Shown: one piece after another, positions 41,034 through 48,066 of the stretch
Layout: every line of letters begins with the position of its first letter
How positions within the stretch are numbered: position 1 is the stretch's first letter
Notes under the pieces: model-generated
Seen by the model: the letters and a program-made list of their open reading frames with translations, nothing else
What the model was told of the DNA's origin: nothing
The model's database searches: none
Assembly: GCF_014334055.1 (NCBI RefSeq)
Contig: NZ_CP060490.1
Coordinates: forward strand, 62,001 to 126,000
Length of the DNA stretch: 64,000 nucleotides
Direction: 5' to 3'
DNA from: Oscillibacter hominis
Lineage (GTDB): Bacteria > Bacillota > Clostridia > Oscillospirales > Oscillospiraceae
Made by a program: the position numbers and the translations under genes

Positions 41034-41374
41034 CAGCGACGGCCCTGCCCCTTGACGGTCAGGATACCCTCAAGGGTTGTTGCCGTAATTCCCAGCCGCT
41101 GGGCCACGGCAATATCATTTTTCATGGATTCGGTCATACTGTGCCCGCAGACAACCAGCACATGAGAACGGCGGAGCAGGTCACGGCTCATGTCGATGCC
41201 GCTTTTATGCTCCTCGGGAACAGCATCGTTGAGAAACAGGGGCAAGTACAAAGGCGGACAAATAGGAGAAAAGCCTGCCTCATACACGGTGCGGCAATAC
41301 TGCGCCGCCAGTTCTGCGTTTTCACTATCGCCGCCGAGCCATGCAGCGGTGATATAAGCAAGGGGTCGTTTCAT
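41033..41374 (-). CDS. DUF7768 family protein (nucleoside deoxyribosyltransferase-like)
   Basis: 113 aa, ATG 41374 after GGAGG. YITAAWLGGDSENAELAAQYCR and FSPICPPLYLPLFLND resemble DUF7768 and DUF4406, small Rossmann-like proteins related to nucleoside 2-deoxyribosyltransferases. It is common before ArdA in conjugative elements. The role is unclear. Confidence 0.75.
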   Translation of the reverse strand: MKRPLAYITAAWLGGDSENAELAAQYCRTVYEAGFSPICPPLYLPLFLNDAVPEEHKSGIDMSRDLLRRSHVLVVCGHSMTESMKNDIAVAQRLGITATTLEGILTVKGQGRR

Positions 41375-41423
41375 CGTTCATACCTCCGATATTTTAATAA
41401 GAAAGTTCAACCCAAACCCCACG

Positions 41424-41635
41424 CCCTTTCCCAGTCTTGGGAAAGGGGGCGGCTCTGGAGGATATACCCCCGCCGCTTGCCGGGGAAATAGCACAGCCGG
41501 GGCAGACCGTCAAGGGCGAGCCGCCGAAAACGGCGGTGCGCTGCACCCTTGACGGCCCACTCCCGGCTGTACTAAAAAACAGGCGGCGACGGGGGATATA
41601 TACCACCAGAGCCTCTGCGCGAGGGCGGGGCCCTC
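41424..41635. repeat. Giant nested inverted repeat between ParB and DUF7768 genes
   Basis: A hairpin at 41424-41447 (CCCTTTCCCA with TGGGAAAGGG), then a nested structure of about 163 bp at 41451-41613: outer arms from GGCTCTGG (41451) and CCAGAGCC (to 41613) interrupted by small bulges, next ACAGCCGGG (41493-41501) with CCCGGCTGT (41562-41570), next CCGTCAAGGG (41507-41516) with CCCTTGACGG (41546-41555), and inside CCGCCG-AAAA-CGGCGG (41521-41536). A short GAGGGC/GCCCTC hairpin at 41621-41635 leads into palindrome copy 13. No gene in this stretch. Confidence 0.7.
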
Positions 41636-41654
41636 GGGACAAAGTGTCTCGAAG
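41632..41654. repeat. Dispersed 23-bp palindrome, copy 13
   Basis: CCTCGGGACA-AAG-TGTCTCGAAG, four bases after the ParB stop codon. Confidence 0.9.
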
Positions 41655-41657
41655 TTG

Positions 41658-43106
41658 TTACTTGTCAAGTTCCTGCTTTTTCGGGGCTTTTGCCAGCTCC
41701 GGCGGCTGTTTTTCTTTCCAGTCATCCAGCAGGGACATAATCTGTTCTTTCATTTTGGCGGGAGTGACCTCCTTGCCAAAATACTTTTCCAGTTCCGCAG
41801 TAGAAATAATCACGCCTCGATCCTCCTTTTTCTGTTCTGATAAGATACCGTCAATGACATCGCCGTTAAGCTTGCCTTCCTTATCCAGCTCCCGAAGCCG
41901 TTTAGCCTGGGCCAGCGAGGGCGAAGCCTGCTCCCCGTCAATGGAAACAGCAATAAGCCTCTGATTTTTCGGTTTGATGTAGGAAAGCTCCACGGCAGGC
42001 ATGAAGCCCATCTTTTTATCGTCTACCTTATCCAGAAGCTCCGGCACAAGGGAGTTGAGCCGCAAGTAGCGCATGACCTTTTTATAGTTCATATCATGCG
42101 CCTCGCCCACAATCTCAACCGAGCGTTTTCCGACATCGCCTTCCGCAACGCCTTTCAGCCGCCCGCCCTGATGCTTGATGTCCTCAACTTCGAGTTCCAG
42201 CAGCGCGGCCAATTCGCTGGGGAGCATCCCGTCACGCTGCTTGTTGCTGTCCTTCATGGCCTGAACCGCTTCGTGGTCGGTCATTTCACGGACGATAAAG
42301 GGCATTTCCTCCAGCCCCGCCAGTTCACTGCCGTGGGTACGGCGATGGCCCGCTACAATTTCATAGCCGTTTCCATCTTTTTCCGGGCGGGCAAGACCGG
42401 GAACCATTACACCGTTTACGCGGATAGAAGCAACGATTTCCTGCATCTTTGCATCGTCCCGTACCTTAAAGGGGTGCGGACGGAATGTGTGAAACGGATG
42501 AACCTCGGAAAGTTTCAGATAAACCAGCTTGCCTTCCTCAACCGGGCGGGGCGGTGTGGTCGGCTCGGGAGTTGTCTGTTCCGCAGTAGCAGTTTCCTTC
42601 GGTGACGTATCCTGTGTGGGCTTTACGGGCTCCTTGGCATCCGGGGCCTTTCCGTCACTTCGGGACACTTTGTCTCGTTTGGACGGCTTGGGCTTGTCAG
42701 GGGCCGTCTTATCCGCCTTGGGTGGGCGGCCCTTGCGGGCCCCAGCCGATTTCTCCGCTTTCTGATTTTCAGTCGCAGCCTTTTCCGCTTTCGGCGGACG
42801 GCCACGGCGCGGCTTTTTCGGTTCCTCCGTATTGGCGGGCTGCGGTGTTTCTCCGGGGGCTGCCGCCTCTGGCGTTTCGGGGGGGTCCGACTTTTCGACT
42901 TCGGCGCGGGCGTTCTGCCTCTTTTCCGCCATAAGTTCATTGATTTTGTCAAAGGACACAACCACATCGCCGGACTCAGGTATGGCAGGCCCGGTCTGTT
43001 CCTGCTGGGGCTCAGACGCTGCGGCCTGTTCGGGTGTGGTGATAGGCTCGGCGGCCTCCGGGGAAATATTCTCCGCAGGGCCAGTATTCAGTTTTTCATC
43101 GGCCAT
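41658..43106 (-). CDS. ParB-domain DNA-binding protein with AT-hook-like repeats
   Basis: 482 aa. Residues 1-185 are disordered, Pro/Glu/Ala-rich and carry two AT-hook-type motifs (PRRGRPPKAEK and ARKGRPPKADK). Residues 190-330 form a ParB/Spo0J nuclease-like (CTPase) domain: YLKLSEVHPFHTFRPHPFK, IVAGHRRTHGSELAG, and MKDSNKQRDGMLPSE. A helical C-terminus follows. No ParA gene lies nearby. Together with the dispersed palindromes this resembles KorB-like control rather than simple partition. Palindrome copy 14 lies in its linker region (KRDKVSRSDGK). Confidence 0.88.
   Translation of the reverse strand: MADEKLNTGPAENISPEAAEPITTPEQAAASEPQQEQTGPAIPESGDVVVSFDKINELMAEKRQNARAEVEKSDPPETPEAAAPGETPQPANTEEPKKPRRGRPPKAEKAATENQKAEKSAGARKGRPPKADKTAPDKPKPSKRDKVSRSDGKAPDAKEPVKPTQDTSPKETATAEQTTPEPTTPPRPVEEGKLVYLKLSEVHPFHTFRPHPFKVRDDAKMQEIVASIRVNGVMVPGLARPEKDGNGYEIVAGHRRTHGSELAGLEEMPFIVREMTDHEAVQAMKDSNKQRDGMLPSELAALLELEVEDIKHQGGRLKGVAEGDVGKRSVEIVGEAHDMNYKKVMRYLRLNSLVPELLDKVDDKKMGFMPAVELSYIKPKNQRLIAVSIDGEQASPSLAQAKRLRELDKEGKLNGDVIDGILSEQKKEDRGVIISTAELEKYFGKEVTPAKMKEQIMSLLDDWKEKQPPELAKAPKKQELDK
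42658..42680. repeat. Dispersed 23-bp palindrome, copy 14 (degenerate right arm)
   Basis: CTTCGGGACA-CTT-TGTCTCGTTT, inside the disordered part of the ParB-like gene. The last three bases have diverged. Confidence 0.8.
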
Positions 43107-43194
43107 TTACAATCCTCCTTTTCGTTAAAGTTGCACAAATTTGAACGCTAAAATTTTGTAGTTATTTTTGTGCCTCCTTTCCGTCTATCCACGC

Positions 43195-43231
43195 AAAAAA
43201 GCCGCCCGTTTTTCATACCGGACGGCTTTTT
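43195..43231. terminator. Bidirectional terminator upstream of the ParB-like gene
   Basis: AAAAAGCCG (43196-43204) with CGGCTTTTT (43223-43231). T runs exist on both strands. Confidence 0.75.
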
Positions 43232-43322
43232 GCGTAATGTGATAGATCAAATATTATTTTTTCTGGTTTGTAGGCTCCGAAAAGCCTTGTATTTACAGTG
43301 TTCCTAATAGGAAGTAATCATA

Positions 43323-43409
43323 GGAAAGGGGTACCCTTTCCGTAAAATCGTCCGTTTTCTGTCTGCCGACAGCGGGCGATTTTTGCTTGTTGGGAAGTTT
43401 CCCAAACCC
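43323..43409 (+). other. Second oriT-like inverted-repeat set, locus B
   Basis: Same order as locus A at 24838: GGAAAGGG/CCCTTTCC (43323-43341), AAAATCG/CGATTTT (43344-43383), then a 25-base element at 43385-43409 that matches locus A at 24891-24915 with three differences. Two of these differences compensate each other across the palindrome stem. Confidence 0.55.
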
Positions 43410-43599
43410 TCTGATTTTCCTCTCACTACCTACAACACCACACAGCGCGATTTTGACGAAGATTTGAGAGAGTTTTTCAAAAATGTTTGAGATTTCCCGT
43501 TTCACTTCCTACTACGGACAAAACTGCAAAATGCCAAATGAAAATAGAAATTTACAAAAAAATTGCAGCACAGGCAGCTGCAATTTATAAATATATCTT

Positions 43600-44016
43600 T
43601 TACTGTTCTTTGGTTGCTTGCAGGCAAAATGCAGGGGGCAAGGCTGCTTCTGTTCCGGCTTGAATGGCAACCTCATAGTAAGCGATTTTCTTGCGTGTTA
43701 CTTCTAAAGCCTGTTCCAAGTCTGAAATCTTTTCTTTAAGAACTTTCTCCTGTTTCAAAAAAATTTTGTAACGCTCCTCTAATGTGCTTTCTCCTTTATA
43801 TGCAAGGGCAAGATAATTTTGCATATCCTTTATCTTCAAACCTGCCTTTTTAAAAGCATCTATAATTTTCAACATTTCAATATCGCCCTCAGAAAATATA
43901 CGGTACCCCGATTCTTTGCGCCCCAATCCGGGCAACAATCCCATTTTGTCATAATAGCGCAATGTGGGGATGGATAAATTCATCATCTCGGAAACTTCTT
44001 TAATTGTGTAGTTCAT
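43600..44016 (-). CDS. MerR family regulator
   Basis: 138 aa, start MNYTIKEVSEMMNLSIPTLRYYDKMG. The N-terminal MerR winged helix is complete (YRIFSEGDIEMLKIIDAFKKAG), followed by a coiled coil and a short C-terminal ligand part. It is divergent from the SDR gene at 44137 with a promoter of 19-bp spacing between them, the hallmark of MerR activation. It probably controls that gene and itself. Confidence 0.9.
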   Translation of the reverse strand: MNYTIKEVSEMMNLSIPTLRYYDKMGLLPGLGRKESGYRIFSEGDIEMLKIIDAFKKAGLKIKDMQNYLALAYKGESTLEERYKIFLKQEKVLKEKISDLEQALEVTRKKIAYYEVAIQAGTEAALPPAFCLQATKEQ

Positions 44017-44060
44017 ATAGCGACCTCATTTCTTTTACATCATTAAAATCAAAATATGCC

Positions 44061-44091
44061 TTGACTGTAAAGTTTACTTTAGTCTTATACT
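44061..44091 (+). promoter_or_regulatory. MerR-type promoter of the SDR gene
   Basis: TTGACT (44061-44066) and TATACT (44086-44091) with a 19-bp spacer. The spacer contains an imperfect dyad around GACTGTAAAG and CTTTAGTC, typical for MerR binding. Confidence 0.7.
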
Positions 44092-44136
44092 GATTATAGT
44101 CCAAAAGGAACTAAAATTCAACGGGAGGAAATGGAT

Positions 44137-44997
44137 ATGCAGAGAACTGTTTTGATTACAGGATGTTCCACAGGTTTAGGCAATGTTACCGCTAAAAAGT
44201 TTGCGAAAGAGGGGTGGAATGTAATCGCCACGATGCGTAAACCAAATGATAGCCTTGAAAAAGAATTTCCCAAGCAGATAAAAGTTGCTGCGCTCGATGT
44301 TACAAAACCTCAAACCATTCGCAGCGCTATTGATGAAGGTATCAAGCACTTTGGAACAATCAATGCTGTTATTAACAATGCCGGATATGGCTTCGGAGCA
44401 ATTTTTGAGGCTACACCCATAGAGGATATTCGCGCCATTTTTGAAACCAATGTATTTGGCGTTATCAATGTGCTTCAAGCAATCATTCCGTATTTTCGTG
44501 AACAGGGCGGCGGTACGATTGTAAATGTTAGTTCTTCGATAGGAATTGTGGCCGCACCATTGCGAGCCGCTTACGCTTCTACAAAATTTGCGGTTGAGGG
44601 ATTGACGGAATCTTTGTTTTATGAATTAGAATCACAGAATATTTTAGTCAGGCTTGTCGAGCCGGGATTTATGACTACCACAAATTTTATGACAAGTCCT
44701 GCCGCGCAGCACGCTGACAATGAAATTCCTGTACCGCCGAGTTACAAACCATATCAAAGCCTCTTTATGACCGTACAGGACGCCCCTCCATCTGGGGTTG
44801 CAGATGTAAATAAAGTTGCAGAGCAAATATATACAGCAGCTTGTGATAAAAGTGATAAACTCCGTTATCCTGCCGGTCCGGACGCTGAAATGCTTATAGG
44901 TATTCGCTGGTCTAAGACTGATGTTGATTATATGAATGAAATGTATCATTTCATGGGGCATTCAAACTGGAGAAACCTTGTTCGGGATAAAAAATAG
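44137..44997 (+). CDS. Short-chain dehydrogenase/reductase
   Basis: 286 aa. ATG 44137 lies eight bases after GGAGG; ATG 44131 is only two bases away. NAD(P)-binding TGCSTGLG, structural NNAG (VINNAGYGFG) and active site Ser-Tyr-Lys (NVSSSIGI... AAYASTKFA). It is a classical SDR of the type that often acts on aldehydes, ketones or antibiotics. With the MerR regulator it may be an inducible detoxification pair carried by the element. The low GC points to recent transfer. Confidence 0.9.
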   Translation: MQRTVLITGCSTGLGNVTAKKFAKEGWNVIATMRKPNDSLEKEFPKQIKVAALDVTKPQTIRSAIDEGIKHFGTINAVINNAGYGFGAIFEATPIEDIRAIFETNVFGVINVLQAIIPYFREQGGGTIVNVSSSIGIVAAPLRAAYASTKFAVEGLTESLFYELESQNILVRLVEPGFMTTTNFMTSPAAQHADNEIPVPPSYKPYQSLFMTVQDAPPSGVADVNKVAEQIYTAACDKSDKLRYPAGPDAEMLIGIRWSKTDVDYMNEMYHFMGHSNWRNLVRDKK

Positions 44998-45012
44998 AAT
45001 AGGAATGGGTGG

Positions 45013-45056
45013 AAAAGACATGGTGGTATCTTATGAAGTTATTACCATGTCTTTTT
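45013..45056 (+). terminator. Terminator of the SDR gene
   Basis: A 12-bp stem (45013-45024 with 45044-45055) followed by T. Confidence 0.85.
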
Positions 45057-45249
45057 TCTATATCATTGACACTTCTCAATCATCAAAAAAAGCCTGTTCC
45101 ATTCAACGGAATATTCCGGCTGTCAGTATGAATACACACATCAATATATATGCTTAAATAATTCATATTACCAAACGCCTATGTGGTTTTGCGACCACAT
45201 AGGCGTTTGCTGTAATAGCCCCCTACTGGGAAGAAAGGGGGTGAGTTTG

Positions 45250-45708
45250 ATGATTTATTCGGAAGAATACAAGGAGCATATCGAGTACACTTTTGCTGCT
45301 TTTTGCAAGGTTGTTCTCCACAATGCGGCTATGAGTGCATACCGTGATTTCGGACGGAAACAGAAACGGGAAGTATCGCTTGAATACTTAATATCCGAAA
45401 CGCCACTTGAACCATTCACAACGGATACTTATTTTGAGCAGTACGACCAACCGACTGTCTTTGTTGTAAAAGGGCAGGAGTTTGTTGTCGCAAGTAAGCG
45501 GTTAGCCGACGCACTATTGAAATTGACCGAGCAAAGACGCAATGTTTTATTTTTGTACTTTTTCTTCGGTTATACCGACGCTCAAATCGGAAAAAAGTAT
45601 GGAAGAAGCAGAAGTACAGCGAATTACTGGAAATTAGTAGCATTAAAACAGTTACGAAAAGAAATGGAGAGATTAGAACATGAGGAACAAGAAACTGATA
45701 CCCTTTGA
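45250..45708 (+). CDS. Tn916 orf7-like sigma factor
   Basis: 152 aa, ATG 45250 behind AAGGGGGTGAG. MIYSEEYKEHIEYTFAAFCK and the C-terminal region-4 helix-turn-helix (GYTDAQIGKKYGRSRSTANYWK) match the sigma-like orf7 of Tn916. It overlaps the helix-turn-helix gene at 45680 by 29 bases. The integrase and excisionase that follow in Tn916 are not here. Confidence 0.85.
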   Translation: MIYSEEYKEHIEYTFAAFCKVVLHNAAMSAYRDFGRKQKREVSLEYLISETPLEPFTTDTYFEQYDQPTVFVVKGQEFVVASKRLADALLKLTEQRRNVLFLYFFFGYTDAQIGKKYGRSRSTANYWKLVALKQLRKEMERLEHEEQETDTL

Positions 45709-45883
45709 AGTCATTGAAAAGGCAGTCTCTGGAGAGCCGGAAGCCGTAAACGCAGTTTTACAGCATTACAGCCCGCGCATTAAGTATCTGTCCAAATACC
45801 GTGGACATATCAATGACGATATTCAAGACCGTTTGAAAGCACAGCTTATCAAAGCTATCCTGCAATTCCGTTTTGACAGGTAG
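45680..45883 (+). CDS. Tn916 orf8-like helix-turn-helix protein
   Basis: 67 aa, MRNKKLIPFEVIEKAVSGEP and HYSPRIKYLSKYRG, then DIQDRLKAQLIKAILQF. Similar to the small orf8 product of Tn916, a conjugative-transposon regulator domain. Translational coupling with orf7-like gene. Confidence 0.82.
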   Translation: MRNKKLIPFEVIEKAVSGEPEAVNAVLQHYSPRIKYLSKYRGHINDDIQDRLKAQLIKAILQFRFDR

Positions 45884-45905
45884 CGAGTAGCAAAGCCAGA
45901 GAAAG

Positions 45906-45947
45906 CCGTCAAGGATAAACTTCGCGCTTCGCGTCCTTGACGGTTTT
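45906..45947 (+). terminator. Terminator after the orf8-like gene
   Basis: CCGTCAAGGA (45906-45915) with TCCTTGACGG (45934-45943), then TTTT. Confidence 0.8.
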
Positions 45948-46179
45948 CCCTGTCCTTGCTATGTAGCAGCCAAGAGCGCAATCGGATAGACCGCTTGCGC
46001 TCCCTATGAATTATGGAATTTATTAACGGATAATCACTTTTGTATTTCCGCTTCCTTTCGCTTCCGTTCCGGCAGCGTATGGGTAGAGGAAGCAATGAGG
46101 GACGGAAAGGAATGGAATAGATAATTGATTAAATCCGTAATTCTTTAATCTTTACTTTATATATCTTTATTTAATTGCG

Positions 46180-46258
46180 TTGGATTTTCCGACGTCGGAC
46201 TATCCGATGTCGGAAAATCCAATATCGGGTAATCCAATATCGGGTAATCCAATATCGG
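46180..46258. repeat. Five 15-bp iterons with a long hairpin
   Basis: An 11-base motif TCCRAYRTCGG starts at 46188, 46203, 46218, 46233 and 46248, a strict 15-base period. The first two form a near-perfect 19-bp stem (46180-46198 with 46204-46222). An AT-rich tract lies just left (46120-46180). Looks like a replication or regulatory iteron array. No gene lies between 45884 and 46619. Confidence 0.7.
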
Positions 46259-46317
46259 AAGCTGAAACTATCACAAGTTTTGTTCCATGCAAACAGTTAC
46301 ATGAATTGTCATAGTAA

Positions 46318-46431
46318 TGTTACGCAGTAGAGGGCGAAATAGCCTTGATTTAAGCGGCTTACAGACACGAAAACATCAAGGGTAAGGGATTTATACCTTT
46401 TCCCTCAAAAACGGGGTTCTACTGCGTAACA
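46318..46431. repeat. 14-bp inverted repeat near the right end
   Basis: TGTTACGCAGTAGA at 46318-46331 and its exact inverse at 46418-46431, with an 86-base loop. Confidence 0.75.
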
Positions 46432-46446
46432 ATGCAGAGATAGAAA

Positions 46447-46490
46447 AACAGAGAGCAACCACTTTTGAAAGTGATTAACTCTCTGTTTCT
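46447..46490. terminator. Terminator-like hairpin near the right end
   Basis: AACAGAGAG (46447-46455) with CTCTCTGTT (46479-46487), an inner ACTTT/AAAGT stem, then TCTGTTT. Confidence 0.6.
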
Positions 46491-46532
46491 GTTTGCAATC
46501 CTGTTTGTCAGCGTTAGTGATAATTTGTTGTA

Positions 46533-46581
46533 AATACTTCCTTATCACTGTAAAACTAAAGCATTCGGGGATTTTTCGGAG
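46533..46581. repeat. Right attachment site (attR) with attP arm
   Basis: AATACTTCCTT (46533-46543) and GCATTCGGGGATTTTTCG (46561-46578) are the inverse of the left-end blocks. The shared GGAG is at 46578-46581. Confidence 0.7.
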
Positions 46582-46619
46582 GCCGCCCCTGAGAGATAAG
46601 GAGCGTGAGGAAAAAGAGA

Positions 46620-47768
46620 TCAGTATGCCACGATTTCGACAGGATGCTGGAACCGCTCAATGCTGCAGAACTCCTCTGAGACGCAGGTTATCTTTCCATC
46701 CAGGATCAGCTCCGCCAGTGCCTGGCCGCCGATGGGGCCGTGCATGAAGGAGCAGCCCAGGCCCGCAAAGAAGCGGTTGGAGCCGATCTGGGAAATGATG
46801 GGCTCCCGGTCCGGTGTCACATCGTAGAAGCCGGAGAAGTGGCGGACGATGTTGACGTTTGCAAAGGAGGGGAAGGCCCGCACCAGGTTCCAGGCGTCGA
46901 TCTGGGCATAGGCCTGGCTGGTGGTCATATCATAGGTGGGACGGTCGTCCGTGGCGAACTGGGCATGGCCCCAGCCAAAGATGACGCCGCCGTTGACGGT
47001 GGTCTGGGTCAGCCAGAAGTCATTGTACTTGGGGGACTTCAGGTTCAAAAGGGGATTGATGGAGCCCGGCTCCACCGGCTCGGTGACCATGACCTCCTCC
47101 ACATAGGGGACCACGGGGATTTTTTCACCCACCATGTCACCGATCAGGCAGCTCCAGGAACCGGAGGTGACGATCAAATTGGCGGCGGTAATCTGACCCT
47201 TGTTGGTTTCCAGCAGCCAGTCCCCGCCCGGCAGCAGCTTGGCGCCTAAGAGCTGGGTGTACTGCATGTACTCCACGCCGAGGCGCCGGCCGCCGATCAT
47301 GTAGGCGCAGAGGGTGCCGAAGGGATCGGCCTTGCCGTCGGTGGGGCAGTAGGTGGCGGCGATGACACCGTCCGTGTTGAACAGGGGGACGATCTCCTTG
47401 AGCTCCTGGGCGGAGATCACCTGGGTGGGGACGTCCAGGGAGCGGTGCATGGCGGCAAAGCCCTTGTAACGGTCGATCCAGTCCTCATCATAGAGGGCGT
47501 AGGCGTATCCGCTCTGGACGAAGCCGCAGTCGTGGCCCAGCTCCTCGGTGAGGCCGCACCAGAGCTTCACAGCCTCCCGGCCCATGACCACACGCTCCGG
47601 ACGGCCGTACTGCTGGCGGATGCCGGAGCCGTTACGGCCGGAGGAGCCGTAGCCGATGTACTTCTGCTCTAACAGCACCACGTTTTTTGCGCCTTTTTTC
47701 GCCAGGTTATATGCGGTGGACATCCCCATGACGCCGCCGCCCACCACAACGTATTCCGCAGTCTTCAC
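46620..47768 (-). CDS. FAD-dependent oxidoreductase, beta subunit of an amino-acid dehydrogenase
   Basis: 382 aa from GTG 47768 (overlapping GTGA with the upstream gene). The FAD fold is visible in YVVVGGGVMGMSTAYNLAKKG; the catalytic DAO-type C-terminus (FFAGLGCSFMHGPIGGQALAELI) is intact. The family includes sarcosine oxidase beta and D-hydroxyproline or proline dehydrogenase beta. It works with the subunits at 47765, 48067 and 48509. Substrate cannot be fixed from sequence. Confidence 0.9.
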   Translation of the reverse strand: MKTAEYVVVGGGVMGMSTAYNLAKKGAKNVVLLEQKYIGYGSSGRNGSGIRQQYGRPERVVMGREAVKLWCGLTEELGHDCGFVQSGYAYALYDEDWIDRYKGFAAMHRSLDVPTQVISAQELKEIVPLFNTDGVIAATYCPTDGKADPFGTLCAYMIGGRRLGVEYMQYTQLLGAKLLPGGDWLLETNKGQITAANLIVTSGSWSCLIGDMVGEKIPVVPYVEEVMVTEPVEPGSINPLLNLKSPKYNDFWLTQTTVNGGVIFGWGHAQFATDDRPTYDMTTSQAYAQIDAWNLVRAFPSFANVNIVRHFSGFYDVTPDREPIISQIGSNRFFAGLGCSFMHGPIGGQALAELILDGKITCVSEEFCSIERFQHPVEIVAY

Positions 47769-48046
47769 TTGGACACCTCCTCTTTGAATGCCAGCAGCTT
47801 TGCCGGCATGTTGGAAATGGGAGGCCGGACGGTGGGGAAGCCGATCTGGTCGATGGGCTTTCCGGTTTCCTCCTGTAAAATCCGCTGGACCATGCTGATG
47901 CAGACCCGGCCCTGGCAGGGCCCCATCCCCAGGTGGAGATAGCGGCGCAGGAGTTCCAGCTCGTCAAACCCATCGTGGATGGCGTCCCGCACGTCCTGCT
48001 CCGTGATGTCGTGGCAGCGGCAGATGATTACGTCTTTCGAATCCAT
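47765..48046 (-). CDS. Small [2Fe-2S] (BFD-like) subunit
   Basis: 93 aa, ATG 48046. Cysteines in IICRCHDIT and MGPCQGRVC form a BFD-type [2Fe-2S] site. It is an electron-transfer subunit between the two FAD-containing ones. It overlaps the beta-subunit start by four bases. Confidence 0.88.
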   Translation of the reverse strand: MDSKDVIICRCHDITEQDVRDAIHDGFDELELLRRYLHLGMGPCQGRVCISMVQRILQEETGKPIDQIGFPTVRPPISNMPAKLLAFKEEVSK

Positions 48047-48066
48047 ATTCAACTCCTTTCTCGGCA

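Larger units (their letters stand above)
10726..46581. mobile_element. Integrative conjugative element, Tn1549/CTn-like transfer module with serine recombinases
   Basis: The left and right ends carry imperfect inverted repeats (10730-10776 and 46533-46578) and share the 4-base word GGAG in direct orientation at 10726-10729 and 46578-46581. This is what is expected after integration by a large serine recombinase. Inside are two such recombinases, a TnpW-like gene, a relaxase, MobC, VirD4, VirB4, VirB6-like, PrgI, NlpC/P60, DUF4315/4366, Maff2 and PcfB genes. ParA and a replication initiator, often present in this family, are not seen. GC content drops visibly in the cargo and right-end genes, so the element is a mosaic. 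Confidence 0.9.

Noticed and set aside
14585..42680. The 23-bp palindromes as intrinsic terminators
   Set aside because: Most copies have no T run on either strand, and several lie inside coding sequence or upstream of starts.
46188..46258. CRISPR-like array
   Set aside because: Repeats are 11 bases with 4-base spacers, far too short for CRISPR, and no cas genes are present.
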